From the NCBI RefSeq assembly GCF_000002595.2, contig NC_057009.1, positions 248,001 through 312,000 on the forward strand: a stretch of DNA of 64,000 nt, written 5' to 3'. Each line of letters begins with the position of its first letter. Position 1 is the stretch's first letter. Under the pieces are notes generated by a model that searched no databases, was not told the origin of the DNA, and saw only the letters and a program-made list of their open reading frames with translations. The DNA is from Chlamydomonas reinhardtii. Its lineage: Eukaryota; Chlorophyta; Chlorophyceae; Chlamydomonadales; Chlamydomonadaceae. This document shows, piece after piece, positions 1 to 11,355 of this stretch. The translations under genes were made by a program, and so were the position numbers.

Positions 1-2581
1 CCGCGGCCTCGGCGCCCGCCTCCTCAGCCGCCGCGCCCGTCGCCGCCTTCACATCCGCCGCGGCAGCCTCGATCTCTGCCCCCGGCAGCTCAGGAGACGC
101 GGCCAGCTGCGTGCGGCTCGCTGCAGCACACAGGGCAAGGCGGGAAGCGAGCGCGTGAGGTGCTGTGGCATCGCCAACAGAAGCATTGCCTTTGCAGTCA
201 CATTATCAGGCGCCAAAGTGGCTCATGCGTCAGGCGCAGGCGCAGGCGCAGGCGCAGGCGCAGGCGCAGGCCCAGGCGCAGAACACGTCTCACCAATCGG
301 CAGGGGCGGCAGCGGGGAGGCCGGTGGCGGGCTCTCCGCCTCGCAGCCGGTGCCATCGCAGCCCGCGGGCTCAGCGGGCTCGCACGCCGCAGCGTCGTCG
401 TCCCCTGCACGGGGACACACGTGGGCACACACGTGCACATGGGGTTGGACCAGCGATGGCATGGCAGTGCGACAGGTGCCCATAAGGATTGAGCAGGCAT
501 ACCGGTCGTGCATAGTAACCTCCTCATCAATCAGCCGATCGCCACCCGCAGTGCGTCAAGCCTACCCACCTGCAGCAGACGGCAGTGGCAGCTGCCCGAC
601 CTCCGGACTGGTGCCAGCAGCCGCAGCCGCCGCAGCCGCCAGCCCCGCGGCCTCGGCGCCCGCCTCCTCAGCCGCCGCGCCCGTCGCCGCCTTCACATCC
701 GCCGCGGCAGCCTCGATCTCTGCCCCCGGCAGCTCAGGAGACGCGGCCAGCTGCGTGCGGCTCGCTGCAGCACACAGGGCAAGGCGGGAAGCGAGCGCGT
801 GAGGTGCTGTGGCATCGCCAACAGAAGCATTGCCTTTGCAGTCACATTATCAGGCGCCAAAGTGGCTCATGCGTCAGGCGCAGGCGCAGGCGCAGGCGCA
901 GGCGCAGGCGCAGGCGCAGGCGCAGGCGCAGGCGCAGGCCCAGGCGCAGAACACGTCTCACCAATCGGCAGGGGCGGCAGCGGGGAGGCCGGTGGCGGGC
1001 TCTCCGGCTCGGAGCCGGTGCCATCGCAGCCCGCGGGCTCAGCGGGCTCGCACGCCGCAGCGTCGTCGTCCCCTGCACGGGGACACACGTGGGCACACAC
1101 GTGCACATGGGGTTGGACCAGCGATGGCATGGCAGTGCGACAGGTGCCCATAAGGATTGAGCAGGCATACCGGTCGTGCATAGTAACCTCCTCATCAATC
1201 AGCCGATCGCCACCCCCAGTGCGTCAAGCCTACCCACCTGCAGCAGACGGCAGTGGCAGCTGCCCGACCTCCGGACTGGTGCCAGCAGCCGCAGCCGCCG
1301 CAGCCGCCAGCCCCGCGGCCTCGGCGCCCGCCTCCTCAGCCGCCGCGCCCGTCGCCGCCTTCACATCCGCCGCGGCAGCCTCGATCTCTGCCCCCGGCAG
1401 CTCAGGAGACGCGGCCAGCTGCGTGCGGCTCGCTGCAGCACACAGGGCAAGGCGGGAAGCGAGCGCGTGAGGTGCTGTGGCATCGCCAACAGAAGCATTG
1501 CCTTTGCAGTCACATTATCAGGCGCCAAAGTGGCTCATGCGTCAGGCGCAGGCGCAGGCGCAGGCGCAGGCGCAGGCGCAGGCGCAGGCGCAGGCGCAGG
1601 CGCAGGCGCAGGCGCAGGCGCAGGCGCAGGCGCAGGCGCAGGCGCAGGCGCAGGCGCAGGCGCAGGCGCAGGCGCAGGCGCAGGCGCAGGCCCAGGCGCA
1701 GAACACGTCTCACCAATCGGCAGGGGCGGCAGCGGGGAGGCCGGTGGCGGGCTCTCCGCCTCGCAGCCGGTGCCATCGCAGCCCGCGGGCTCAGCGGGCT
1801 CGCACGCCGCAGCGTCGTCGTCCCCTGCACGGGGACACACGTGGGCACACACGTGCACATGGGGTTGGACCAGCGATGGCATGGCAGTGCGACAGGTGCC
1901 CATAAGGATTGAGCAGGCATACCGGTCGTGCATAGTAACCTCCTCATCAATCAGCCGATCGCCACCCGCAGTGCGTCAAGCCTACCCACCTGCAGCAGAC
2001 GGCAGTGGCAGCTGCCCGACCTCCGGACTGGTGCCAGCAGCCGCAGCCGCCGCAGCCGCCAGCCCCGCGGCCTCGGCGCCCGCCTCCTCAGCCGCCGCGC
2101 CCGTCGCCGCCTTCACATCCGCCGCGGCAGCCTCGATCTCTGCCCCCGGCAGCTCAGGAGACGCGGCCAGCTGCGTGCGGCTCGCTGCAGCACACAGGGC
2201 AAGGCGGGAAGCGAGCGCGTGAGGTGCTGTGGCATCGCCAGCAGGAGCCGTGACAGTGGACGCCGTAGCCAATGCCGGCGAAATGGTGCATGCACATAGC
2301 TGCATGTGTGTCAGTAGCATTCGTGGCCGCAGTAGCAGCTCACGAGGAGGCCCGGAACACTCGCCAATTGCCATTCCCGTCTCAAGTACCTGACGCAGCG
2401 CCGACACCCAACGAGCTCTGTTTGGGCTTTGACTTAATGCGGTCAATCATCTGCTGCACTCTATGGAGTATGCGCCCAACGCCAGGGGGGCTAGCTTGAT
2501 CCGCGGGCTCGACCGTCGGCGCGGGGCCTTCCGGGCCGCTACCAGGCTTGCCAGCCGGCGAGGCGCCGTCGGGTTCGAGGC
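1..2581 (-). CDS. 5' part of an unrecognised gene with a tandemly repeated exon pair (partial)
   Basis: Not recognised as any family. Reading the minus strand, good acceptor and donor sites frame exons at 2390-2581, then 1990-2184, 1714-1824, 1238-1432, 962-1072, 570-764, 294-404 and from 120 to the window edge. The 195-nt exon type encodes an Ala/Glu-rich stretch (65 codons) and the 111-nt type an acidic then Pro-rich stretch (37 codons). All exons are phase 1-1 and multiples of three, so each added pair keeps the frame and adds 102 residues. The 2390-2581 exon encodes a Pro/Gly-rich stretch ending in a short basic segment (RILHRVQQMIDRIK). The true start codon lies further right and was not fixed; the 3' end lies outside the window. 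The product looks low in complexity, perhaps a linker or scaffold. The high similarity of the pairs indicates recent duplication. Confidence 0.5.
231..281. repeat. GCAGGC hexamer microsatellite, shortest allele-like copy
   Basis: About eight and a half GCAGGC units with one variant near the right end. It lies in the intron just after the 294-404 exon on the minus strand. Confidence 0.9.
875..949. repeat. GCAGGC hexamer microsatellite, middle copy
   Basis: The same tract as at 231-281 but four hexamers longer, in the equivalent intron of the second tandem unit. Confidence 0.9.
1543..1701. repeat. GCAGGC hexamer microsatellite, longest copy
   Basis: The same tract again, 14 hexamers longer than the copy at 875-949. 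The graded lengths show that replication slippage continued after the 650-bp unit was duplicated. Confidence 0.9.
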
Positions 2582-3275
2582 CTGCAAGGCGGGGCACAGA
2601 CATGACCGTGATTGCAATTTCGTTGCTAACAGCACCAGCAGGCGTGGAGATAAACGAGCATGCAAACTGCGGAAGTCGTGTCACACACCTTCGTCATCTT
2701 GCCAACTGGAGGCGCCTCGGTCGCCTACAGCGCGCGCGACTCCACGATGACCCGGCTTCGACCCGGGAGGAGCGACAGTATAGGGGACTGGTTGTCGAGC
2801 GCAGCGGCCGCGCGCCTTTGGCGGACGAGCCGACGGCCGAGCGGGCAAGGCCGGTCGATGGACGGTTACCGGCACCGGGCGCTGGGCCGAGTTGGGTAGC
2901 CTACACGCCTGCATTTTGCTCTGCAGTTGTTAGTGCAGACCAAAGAGTGCATCGCGCGCTGGGCGAGAGAGTTTTAGGTCTGTTGCAGAAATTGTCGTAC
3001 GCCCAATCTGGCTGGCCCGAAAGTGAAAAACAGGGCCTAGGCAGTGCAGCCTTGTAGCTGGTTGGGCGCTGTTATCGAAGGGACGCTAGGCTCGGTGCAC
3101 CGTGCGGGCTAGCCGGAGCGCGAAAGCAGCGAGAAGGCGTCAGTTACAAAAGTGGAATACCCCCTGACAATACTGTGGCACGTCGAAGACGCTTTGCTCG
3201 CAAGCTCAACAAGTGCCGGCCTGACTTCCTGGTCGCGAATGGATGTCTCGATGGATGGGGGCGGCGAGGGCTTGC

Positions 3276-3284
3276 TATATATAA
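3276..3284 (-). promoter_or_regulatory. TATA-box-like sequence
   Basis: TATATATAA on the plus strand, reading TTATATATA on the minus strand, in otherwise GC-rich DNA. It lies upstream of the minus-strand gene whose exons begin by 2581, so it could be that gene's core promoter. The strand assignment is inferred. Confidence 0.35.
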
Positions 3285-3574
3285 GTCCGTTTGCTGGGTC
3301 CAGTGCCACATGAAATGTGCTACACAAACACACAAGTTGCATTAGAAAGCGACTCTGCAGTGGTCCGTGACAGTATCGACCAGCGCATGTCGCATGTACC
3401 CGGCGCTGGAGCAGCCGGCTCTGCTTAGGTCATGAGGACTGTGTGCCTGCGCTGTTGAGGCTTTCTCTATCGCACAAGGTGTACACAGGACATAGTACCA
3501 TGCGGTCTGTGTTGCTTACACGGACTGGAAACGGTGGTCCCCAGCCTGGTCGCACCTCTTACAGCAGGGGTGTC

Positions 3575-3579
3575 TTACA
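3575..3579 (-). terminator. Candidate TGTAA poly(A) signal of the deubiquitinase gene
   Basis: TGTAA on the minus strand, the usual Chlamydomonas poly(A) signal, about 700 nt past the stop at 4274. Two further copies lie at 3559-3563 and 3516-3520, so the exact end is uncertain. Confidence 0.35.
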
Positions 3580-4273
3580 GTCTCATTGCACACAGCCCTG
3601 TGCCCGACTTATCCTGCTCCGGCTTCCATACAGCATGAACACGATGCCTGTACAGTACAGCCCACCCTTGCCAGCGGACTGCACTTGTCCAGCTGACCGG
3701 GGGCATCCCAGGCGAGGGCATCCAAGGCTCTCTCGCGATCGCCGTGTTACGCGTAACACACCTGGTGCACGTTGCCCGCCAGCGTCCAAACATACGGTAA
3801 GCATTTCGCCATCCGGCACACACAATGCGCAGACGAAACAGTGGGAAACCTGCAGCTGCAGCTGCCAGGCGTGTGTTCCGGCCCCCCCGCTGCCGGGCAG
3901 TGCCTGTTGATTGCGCTTTAGTAACCCATCACAGCCCCAGGCCCCCGCACACAGCCACACACCTCGACCTGAGTATCACGATACTGCCACGCCGTACTCC
4001 CCCCCCCCCACACACACCTTGCACCTACCCGCTCCTCCATCGCCGAGACTTCCCTGCCGCCCCGCAATTACCAGGTGCAGACAGGGCCCCCACAGTGATG
4101 CCCCTAGGCGGGGCTTCCCACAGCTGCCTGGCGCACCCCCCGTTGCCGTCCTCGCGCCTTACCAGCCCGCCTCTCGAAGCCATTTCCCCCACTTAAAATC
4201 AGTTCCAGCCTCCTTTCTCCCGTCCCATCATGCCATCAGCCGCTCCGCCGCATGCGGCATGCCCGCTGCCTCC

Positions 4274-7200
4274 TCACCCTGCCTTCTCGTAGAACAGGAT
4301 GTATCCGTGGTCCATGTTATTCTGGCCGTAGTCGGACGTGGACCCAAACGTGCTCTGCACCTGGCTCTCTGTGATCAGCTCCACCGTCTCATCGTCAAAG
4401 AACATCCACTGGCTGCCGCTCTTGATGAGGGAGACGTAGTGACCTGCGGGGCAGAGGCGGACATGCGGTTGGGAGACAGGGGAGTGAACACAGCAAGGCG
4501 ACTTACTGTACCTTGCATGTAATTAATTAATTCTACAGGAAAGCTGCAGTACCCCGCACCTAGAGGTTGCGACTTGCGCCAGAATTGTTTTTGGGAGGGG
4601 TGCGTGGTGGTGTAAAGTTACCCAAATTGGGCGTGCCATGGCCAGAATTTCTTAAATCACCGTTTTTACATGTTTCCCTTATTCTGTCTGAACTAACAGT
4701 GGATAAGCTATACAGACGACAACAAAAGTCAGAACATTTGGTCATGGGCTCATGGCGCCGCCCGCTCCCTTTCAAGGCAATCGCAGCATACCAAAAGCAT
4801 TTTTAACGTTTTGGGGGTGCGTGGTGCGAAGTAATTGCCAAAATTGTAGGGGTGCGTGGTGATCACGTAAACGTACGTTACGTCGGGGATGCGGCTGGAG
4901 GGTGCGAGTGGAGCTGGGCGGAGGTACGCTACCTCACCGGTGCGGCATTCCAAGCCCGCCCCCGCCCCCAAGCCCCAGTTGCCTTGCCCCTACGCCTCCC
5001 CTCCGCCCTCACCGTGGTGCGGCCCGCTGCCCACGTGCACCACCACTGCGGTCAGGCTGTACAGCGTGTCGGGCGCCGCGGGGTCGTCCGAGGTGGTGTT
5101 GGCCAGCTTGAGCTCCATGGGGAACACCACCCGGTACATCAGCTTGCGCATCCTGAAGGCGGGGGGGGGGGGAGGGCAGCAGGCGGGAGAGGAGGAGGGA
5201 GCGGAGGAGGGTCTAGGCGCGGCTATGTAGAGATGGCGGTGACGAACAGGCGCAAAGGGGTGGGAGGTGTTGGGCCACAGGCCAGGGGACCGGCGAGGTT
5301 GCGGTGCTGGCGCATGCCGCTAGGCGACTCAGGCCTAAGACCCGAGATACCAATAACCCAGGCGCCGACATGCCCGGCCTCGTTGTGGCCTGGAGCCCAC
5401 CCGCAGTCCCGCTCGGGCCCCCTGCCCTCTGCCCCCTGCCCCCGGCACCGTGCCCCCTGCCCCCTGCCCCCTGCCCCCTGTGCTTGTGCGCTTGTGCGCT
5501 TGTGCGCCCCGGCCCGGCTCACCTGCCCTGCGCCTCCACGTACTTGAACCGCTTGAGGTGCAGGATGAGGCAGGGCGGCACGGAGCGCAGCAGCATGCGC
5601 TTCTTGGCCTCCTGCGAGGTGGGTGGGAGCACAGGTGGTGGCGGGGTGAGGCACAGCGTTGCACCGGCGACAGGGACCCATCAGCTCCCATGACACACAC
5701 AAATACACAAACACATACACACACACTCCCCGCCCCCCCTCCCACCTGCAGGCAGCAGCAGTGGTCGCAGAAGAACTTGTCGTCCCGGTCCAGCATCTCC
5801 ATGGAGCTGGAGGGGGGCGGAGGTGCGCGGGGGGGGGGAGGAGGGGGGGCCGGGGTTGGGGGGCGGGGAGGACATGGCAGCTGTTGCCGTCACCTGCATA
5901 GCGCAGGTGCACGCATGGCGTGGCAGAGACCCTGACCACCAGACCAGGCCCCCGTGCCCGCTGCCTGGCACGCTGGCAATGACACGCTGGCGCCACGGAC
6001 TCCAGCGAGGGGGCAACCACAGGTCGCCTCCGGATACCCAGCAGCCACGCCGTGTCACCCCCTCTCCTTGCCCTGCCGTATCGGCGATTTCGCTCACACA
6101 TCAACGCGCACAAACACACACCTGAAGTTGCGCAGGCAGGATGTGACGGAGGTGTTCTGGTCGATCTCCAAGCTGAGGTCCATGAATACCTCCTCGCGGC
6201 TGGTGACCGTCTCGCAGTGCAGGCAGCGGGTCTCGTTCACCAGCTTGCCCTGAGCCGGCAGGGTGCACGACAGCGTGAGAGGGCGGTGCAGGTGGCGAGG
6301 GCTGCTGTGGAGACAGGCTTGCGCAGGCGCTGCGCCCGGGCTGCGTCGGGAACTCTACTTTCCTGGGACGGTTGCAGTGTTTTGCCCGCGAAAGCGTACG
6401 GTGGTATTCTACACGGCCTCGCACGAAGTTCCTCTACTGCATGTGCCGCCAGCGGTATACACACACACACAGCTGGGCCTCGCGGCACCACACCGCACAC
6501 GCCGCCGCCCGCCCGCACCGCCCCACCTGGAAGATGTCGTGCACCCAGGTAGTGATGGGCTGCGAGCTGCCGCCGCCTCCGCCTCCCCCTCCGCCCGCCG
6601 CCTTGGCCTCCTGCTCCAGCAGCTCGCAGCTGCAGTTGAGCAGGTAGTTCAGGAACTCGTGCGCGTCCTGGGGCCAGTCGGAGGGGAGGAGGAGGAGGAG
6701 GGGAACAGGCACGAGCAAAAACTCTGAGGAGCAGCACCAGGAATGGTGACCTGCGCTGGCGTGGTCCGGGGTCCCCTCGCAGCCTCCGCTAGGGTCCTGC
6801 ATGCTACCTTGATGCACGTATCGCACACACATAGCACGACCCTCACCGCGCCATGCCCACCATCTCCCCACCGCCCCACCACGCCCCACCACCACCAACC
6901 ATCGCCCATCTCCCCACCGCCCACCCCCCACCGCCCACCCCACCGGCCCCACCCCATACGGTACCTGGTGCATGTGCCCCCGAAACAGCTCGTTGTCGCG
7001 TTTCAGCCGCTGCACAAACTTCTTGGGCGAGATTACGCCCACCTTTTTCTTGCTCGAGTTGATCTGAGGAGTCAGGGGGCACATAGCGCAATCGGGGCAG
7101 GTGCAGTCAATGCCCGCAGTGGCTCGGCGAGGTAGCCACGCTGCCTAGGGGGCCCGTGAGGCCCGGGGGGCTGGGCAATTGCTGCTCTTGCAGTACCGGC

Positions 7201-7680
7201 CAGCTGTTACGGTATGCGGTGTCTGCAGTTGGCCCTCTACTTGTTGCTTATGCACCTCATCAGTCACGCTGTCCCGGTGAATCACTTCCTGGCCAAGCCA
7301 TGCCCGAGACCACTCGTCACACACCCCGGCTTGTGGCACGAACCCCAGGCATCAGTGCCAAGGCCCTCCGGGTAACTCGCCGGGTAGTGCCTCGCCCCCC
7401 ACTACCCCACGCGTTGCACATGCTGTGACCTGAACAGGCCAGCACGGATGCGTACCTGTGTGAAGAGGTCCGCCAGGCAGTTCAGCAGATTCTCCTCGAC
7501 GTTACCCGGCAATGACGCGCCATACTTCAGCAGCCGCTCGCGAAACGGTTTGCAGAAGTACAGTGCTTGCAACACGGAGTTGCAATAGCACGTGTTGCCA
7601 AAGTTTTCAAGACCATAGTATCGCTCATCCTCCGGGGCCTCCGCGAGCGCCTTTTCTAGCTTGCTGCTATTGGCGCCCAT
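4274..7680 (-). CDS. Ubiquitin carboxyl-terminal hydrolase, UBP3/USP12/USP46 type
   Basis: A cysteine protease that removes ubiquitin from proteins. Eight exons: 7456-7680, 6965-7063, 6527-6667, 6122-6249, 5746-5806, 5523-5611, 5013-5152 and 4274-4443. They sum to 1053 nt, or 350 residues, close to plant UBP3/UBP4. The Cys box [16 protein letters not shown] carries catalytic Cys31. The His box GHYVSL is split by the last intron. Zinc-finger-like Cys pairs appear in RCLHC and FFCDHCC. The protein ends in the family-typical [10 protein letters not shown]. An Ala/Gly-rich insert follows LLEQEAKAA in exon 3. The N-terminus [10 protein letters not shown] matches the plant UBP3/4 start and has Gly2 and Ser6 as in N-myristoylation sites; an N-myristoyltransferase gene lies at 53.6 kb. 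In animals this subfamily acts with WD40 cofactors (WDR48, WDR20); that partnership is untested here. Confidence 0.92.
4500..4870. repeat. AT-rich segment with GGGTGCGTGGTG repeats inside intron 7 of the deubiquitinase gene
   Basis: This stretch of the 569-nt last intron has clearly lower GC than its surroundings. The motif GGGTGCGTGGTG occurs three times (near 4598, 4815 and 4848). It may be an old small-transposon insertion, but no clear terminal inverted repeats or target duplication were seen. Confidence 0.35.
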
Positions 7681-8709
7681 CGCTGGCTAGCCACTCGTGC
7701 ACGCTCAGGGCAGCATCATATGTCACGGCTTTTCGGCACGCAAAGTTGGGAGCAAATCCAACAAAATGCAGCAATTTTGGTAATTCAAGTTTGGTGGAGA
7801 CGAGCGTGCAAATTATTTGCCTACGGCTGTGACGCGAACATCATCGAAGATGTATTGCGCACAAAACCCTTCCCTTTGCAATGAGCAACGTCACGCGCCT
7901 CCTCCCACGCTGAGACGTCAGCCCGGCTCCCGATGCCCCGCTTCCACTCTGCCCACCGCGTCGTTGCAGCATTGGCATTCCTGCATCTCTCTGTCGCTGC
8001 CACCTGTCCGATGGTGCCCCTAGGCTTGGACTCTGCCCAGTATATGAACTGGCTGCTGGCGTGATGCATCCCATGTCCGTGTGTATGCGGCACCCCTGGT
8101 ATGCGGGCTTATATGCGGGCAGGCGTGGAAGTGCATCACTGTACCTTCACCGTGTGCCCCCAATGCGTGGGGCAATTAGGACGATCGCGCAATCGCATCC
8201 GCCGGAGCCCGACTCCCCAGCTACAGTCTTCCAGTCCGTGCCGTGCAGGCGTGCACCCGGTCAGCACCCGTCGCTACTGGCTCCTGCTTTTGCCCCGCGC
8301 ATCTCCACCTGATACGCAGGCAGTTGAATGCCGCCGCCCAGTGCGTCTGCGTTATCTTGGACCACAGGCTTCCCGAGCGCCCGAACACAACACCGCCAAC
8401 ATGCAGCAGCCTGCCCACCGGCTGCTCTGCATGCGTCTCGTCCTCACACCTCTCACACCACACACACCGGAATGCCTCAGCAAAGCCACCCCTACGCCAA
8501 GTTGAGGGGGAGGGTGCTGCCGGTCCTCTCCGGCTGTCCGTCCCCTTTCACATGACACCAAACACAAAAAGCATGCCAGCGCACTAACATGGCAAATGTC
8601 TTGTTAAGGTCAACATTTCCTGCAACGTGCAATGCAAGTCAATCTGTCAGAAATCTGCACCTCCTCCCTGCCATCCGCCTCCTCATCCGCCTGTTCCCGC
8701 CGCTACCGC
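7681..8709. other. Intergenic: deubiquitinase upstream region and CHLAMY1 C1 3' region
   Basis: Both flanking genes are on the minus strand, so this kilobase holds the 3' UTR of the gene at 8710-10710 and the promoter of the gene ending at 7680. No coding exon, RNA gene or clear TGTAA signal was recognised. Confidence 0.6.
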
Positions 8710-10710
8710 TTACGGCATGTCCGCTGGCCGCTCCCACTGGCTGACGCCGGTGGTGCTGTTGTAGTAGTAGGTGCGGCCCTGGTCATCCTGCAGCGCCTGC
8801 CAGGGGCTGCTGCCGCCCGAGCCAGACCCGTTCGTGCCCGGCGCAGCGGGCGTGGAGCCGGGGGCGCCGGGCGCCGCAGATGAGGAGCCGCCGCCGGCTC
8901 CGCCGTAGTTGTAGCTGCTGGAGCCGGCGCCGTAGGGGTCGGACGACTGCGCACCGGGCGCCCCGTAGCCACCCGCGTTGTAGCCGCCGTAGGGCGCGCC
9001 ACCCGGGTAGCCGCCATAGCCGCCGTAGCCGGGGTAGCCGCCCGGCGCCCCGTACCCACCCGGCGCCCCGTACCCGCCATAGCCGCCGCCGTAGCCCCCC
9101 GCCCCGCCCGGGTACTGCTGCCCGTAGGGAGCGCCGTAGGGTGGCCGCGAGCCTGTGTGCACCAGTGCGCCGTACAGGGACAGGGCCCAGAGTCAAAACG
9201 ATGTGCTGACAGGTGAAAGTCCGTCAAGCTGTTGCCGACGCACAGGAACAACGCAACCGTGGTCGTGCCCATGCCCATCACAACACGCCGCCCGGCACCT
9301 ACCGCCGCCCATGCCCATGCCGCCTGGCGGGGGCCCGGTGGAGCGGATGAGGTCCTCAATGGCGCGCCGCGCTGAGGCGATGGTGTGGCTGGGCCCGGTG
9401 ATGGTGACCTTGCAGGGCATGGCGCTCTGGTCGATCTGGATGCTGGCGTTGAAGCGCTTCTGGAGGTCCTTAATGGTCTCGCCGCCCTTGCCGATGATGC
9501 GCCCAACCATGGTCTTGGGGCACTCCAACACCTCAGTCGAACCCACGCCAAACTGCGGGCCCGAACACACCACAGGAACACAGGATGAGTGTGAGGCCCC
9601 TGGTGCGCCGCCACCCAGCCCATAACTCAATCCACAACGTAGCAGGCACTGTCCCGCGCAACCACTGTCCCGCGCAACCACAGTCCCGCCCACCCGCCCG
9701 TCGCATGGAGCTGCGGCTGCGCACCGTGTTCCCGGCGCCGCTGTTGTTGCTCACCCGCTGGACCACCTGCGACGTGTTGGCGTGCTCGCCGCCGATGAGC
9801 TCCTGCACCATGCTGGCGGCGCGGTCCACCGCGTCCTGGCTGCCCGAGATGGTGATCTGGCGCGCCGCGCCCTCCGGGAAGTCCTGGTTGACCAGGATGT
9901 GCGCGCCGCTGGCCTGCTGCAGCGTGCGGATGGTCTCGCCGCCGCGCCCAATCACGCGCCCCACAATGCCCTGCGGGCACTCCAGCGTCTTCTGCGCCTC
10001 GCCAGGCGCCGGGGCGGCGTCTGAGCCGTGCCCCGAGATGAGGTCCAGCACCTGCCGTTTGGCACGCTCTACCTCGTCCGCCCGGCCCGAGATGGTGACG
10101 GGCTTGTCACCCGGCGCCTTGTGGTCCACCTGAATCCGCGTGCCGGTGCTGGCTTCAAGGTCCCGGATCGTCGCTCCCGCGCGGCCAATCACGCGGCCAA
10201 CCTTGTCGGGAGGGCACATAATTGTCTCCATGGCCACTGGCGCATCAGCTCCCAGAGGTGGCGGAGGAGGCAGCGCCCCGGAGCCGTCCCCGAATGCCTG
10301 CGGACACCCACAGAAAGGCATCGAGGGACGTAGTGAGTAAATGTGTGCGCCTTGCCGGGTCAAAGACTTTGCCCCGATCTCCGGGCGTAACGAGCAGCAA
10401 AAATGCGCACCATGCTGGCAGGGCGCTTGCTATCAGGCGCGTCATGGTATTCATCGTCATCAAGTTTCCGCTTGTGGCCAGTCGGGTCAGATGGGACAAC
10501 ATTCGCGCCCGCTTGCGCTGCAAATATAGCCGCCAGCATTTCCGCCCGCGAGCGACCTGCGTCCAGCACCGCGCCTTGATCTGCCCCATGCTCCTGCGGT
10601 GCGGCGTGGAGCTCCGGCGGCGGAGGGAGATGCGAGTTGCCGGTCTCGACGTCCGGCGCGCGCTCCTCGCCGTCATAAGTGCCGGGCGGTGGCTCCTCGT
10701 GGTCAGCCAT
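8710..10710 (-). CDS. CRB1: CHLAMY1 RNA-binding complex subunit C1 (three KH domains and a WW domain)
   Basis: Four exons, 10411-10710, 9725-10297, 9303-9552 and 8710-9152, sum to 1566 nt, or 521 residues. An acidic, Pro-rich N-terminus with a basic cluster (KRKLDDD) precedes three KH domains. Their GxxG loops read GRAG, GRGG and GKGG, each within VGR(V/I)IG. A Gly/Tyr/Pro-rich tail leads to a C-terminal WW domain with YYYNSTTGVSQWERP. Three KH domains plus one WW is the published layout of C1 of CHLAMY1, which with C3 (three RRMs) binds UG-repeat elements in 3' UTRs and affects circadian phase. It also resembles FUBP/KSRP proteins and plant KH-WW proteins. The symbol rests on the domain layout and a Chlamydomonas origin, not on a sequence comparison. 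Confidence 0.82.
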
Positions 10711-11274
10711 CTATGTTGAGCGTGTATGCAAGGCTTTGCTACGCTGTGGTGTCGGCACGTCTGATTTGACTACCTTTTGTCTACTCGGCGGTGGGGCGTG
10801 GAAGTACGCTCAAAGTAAAGACGTGCTATGTCTACTTATATAGGAATCTTTGTTGCACCTGTGAATGCTGTGGGGTCTCGCCGTCTCGGCACGGCCGTGA
10901 GATCCGGTACTGGCGCGGCACGGCGGCAGCGTTCGACCCGGCCCGGCTCGGCCCCGATCCCCCGGGCCGCGGCCTGCAACGGAGCGAGGCTACTTAATCT
11001 GTGATGCACATGGGCTTATCCATGAAATGACAGCGCACGCAGAGCTGCCGTGCATAGCGCCTTGCACGTATGCATGCCGCCATAGCACTCGCTGCTGGCT
11101 CGCCCTGGCGCACTCCGCTCGCACAAACCACCATCCGCAACATCAACCCAAGTGCCCTGTTCAGGACCACACAAGCGATTCACGAACAGCACGAACTTAG
11201 GGACTCAGGACAAGCACCCGCCATCTGTGCATGCCGTATCGTACCCCGATGTTTGGGCTGGGCCCACCAAGCGA

Positions 11275-11355
11275 AGCGAATCGGGGGTGGTGGGGGGGCG
11301 AAGCCCCCCAGACCCTGTCCGTGCGTGCGTGTGTCGGTTCCCAAAGTATATCGTA
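11275..11355. repeat. Dispersed repeat with GGGGGG/CCCCCC hairpin
   Basis: A perfect short hairpin (GGGGGG, loop CGAAG, CCCCCC) is followed by CCCTGTCCGTGCGTGCGTGT and CGGTTC. A diverged copy in opposite orientation lies near 37805-37870 (CCTGTCCGTGCGCGCGTGTG on the minus strand, followed by CGGTTC). It is probably the end of a small transposon family. Confidence 0.5.

Larger units (their letters stand above)
1..2240. repeat. Tandem repeat, about 3.4 units of 644-752 bp
   Basis: The sequence starting at position 1 recurs at 645, 1313 and 2065, giving periods of 644, 668 and 752 bp. The units are nearly identical and break off near 2240. The period differences of 24 and 84 bp equal 4 and 14 extra copies of a GCAGGC hexamer, so the units differ in length only through that microsatellite. 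Each unit carries two minus-strand exons and two introns. Confidence 0.92.
2582..4273. other. Interval between the left-edge gene and the deubiquitinase stop
   Basis: No gene with family support was found. The left part probably holds further 5' exons and the leader of the minus-strand gene at 1-2581; one possible short exon ends at a GTGTGT donor near 2680 in phase 1. The right part should be the 3' UTR of the deubiquitinase. Open frames here are short, overlap in several frames and match nothing I recognise. Confidence 0.6.

Noticed and set aside
231-1701. CRISPR-like array, because of regularly spaced repeats
   Set aside because: The repeats are a hexamer microsatellite and 650-bp tandem units in a eukaryotic nuclear gene. 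There are no spacers of the CRISPR kind and no cas genes.
155-2222. Plus-strand open frames of 110-348 codons encoding poly(Gln-Ala), poly(Gly-Ala) or poly-Arg
   Set aside because: They arise from the GCAGGC hexamer being open in all frames. Minus-strand splice sites and phase-consistent exons explain the region better.
2740-2790. tRNA T-arm-like sequence (CCCGG, loop with TTCGA, CCGGG)
   Set aside because: The loop register does not fit a T-loop, and no acceptor, D or anticodon arm could be built around it.
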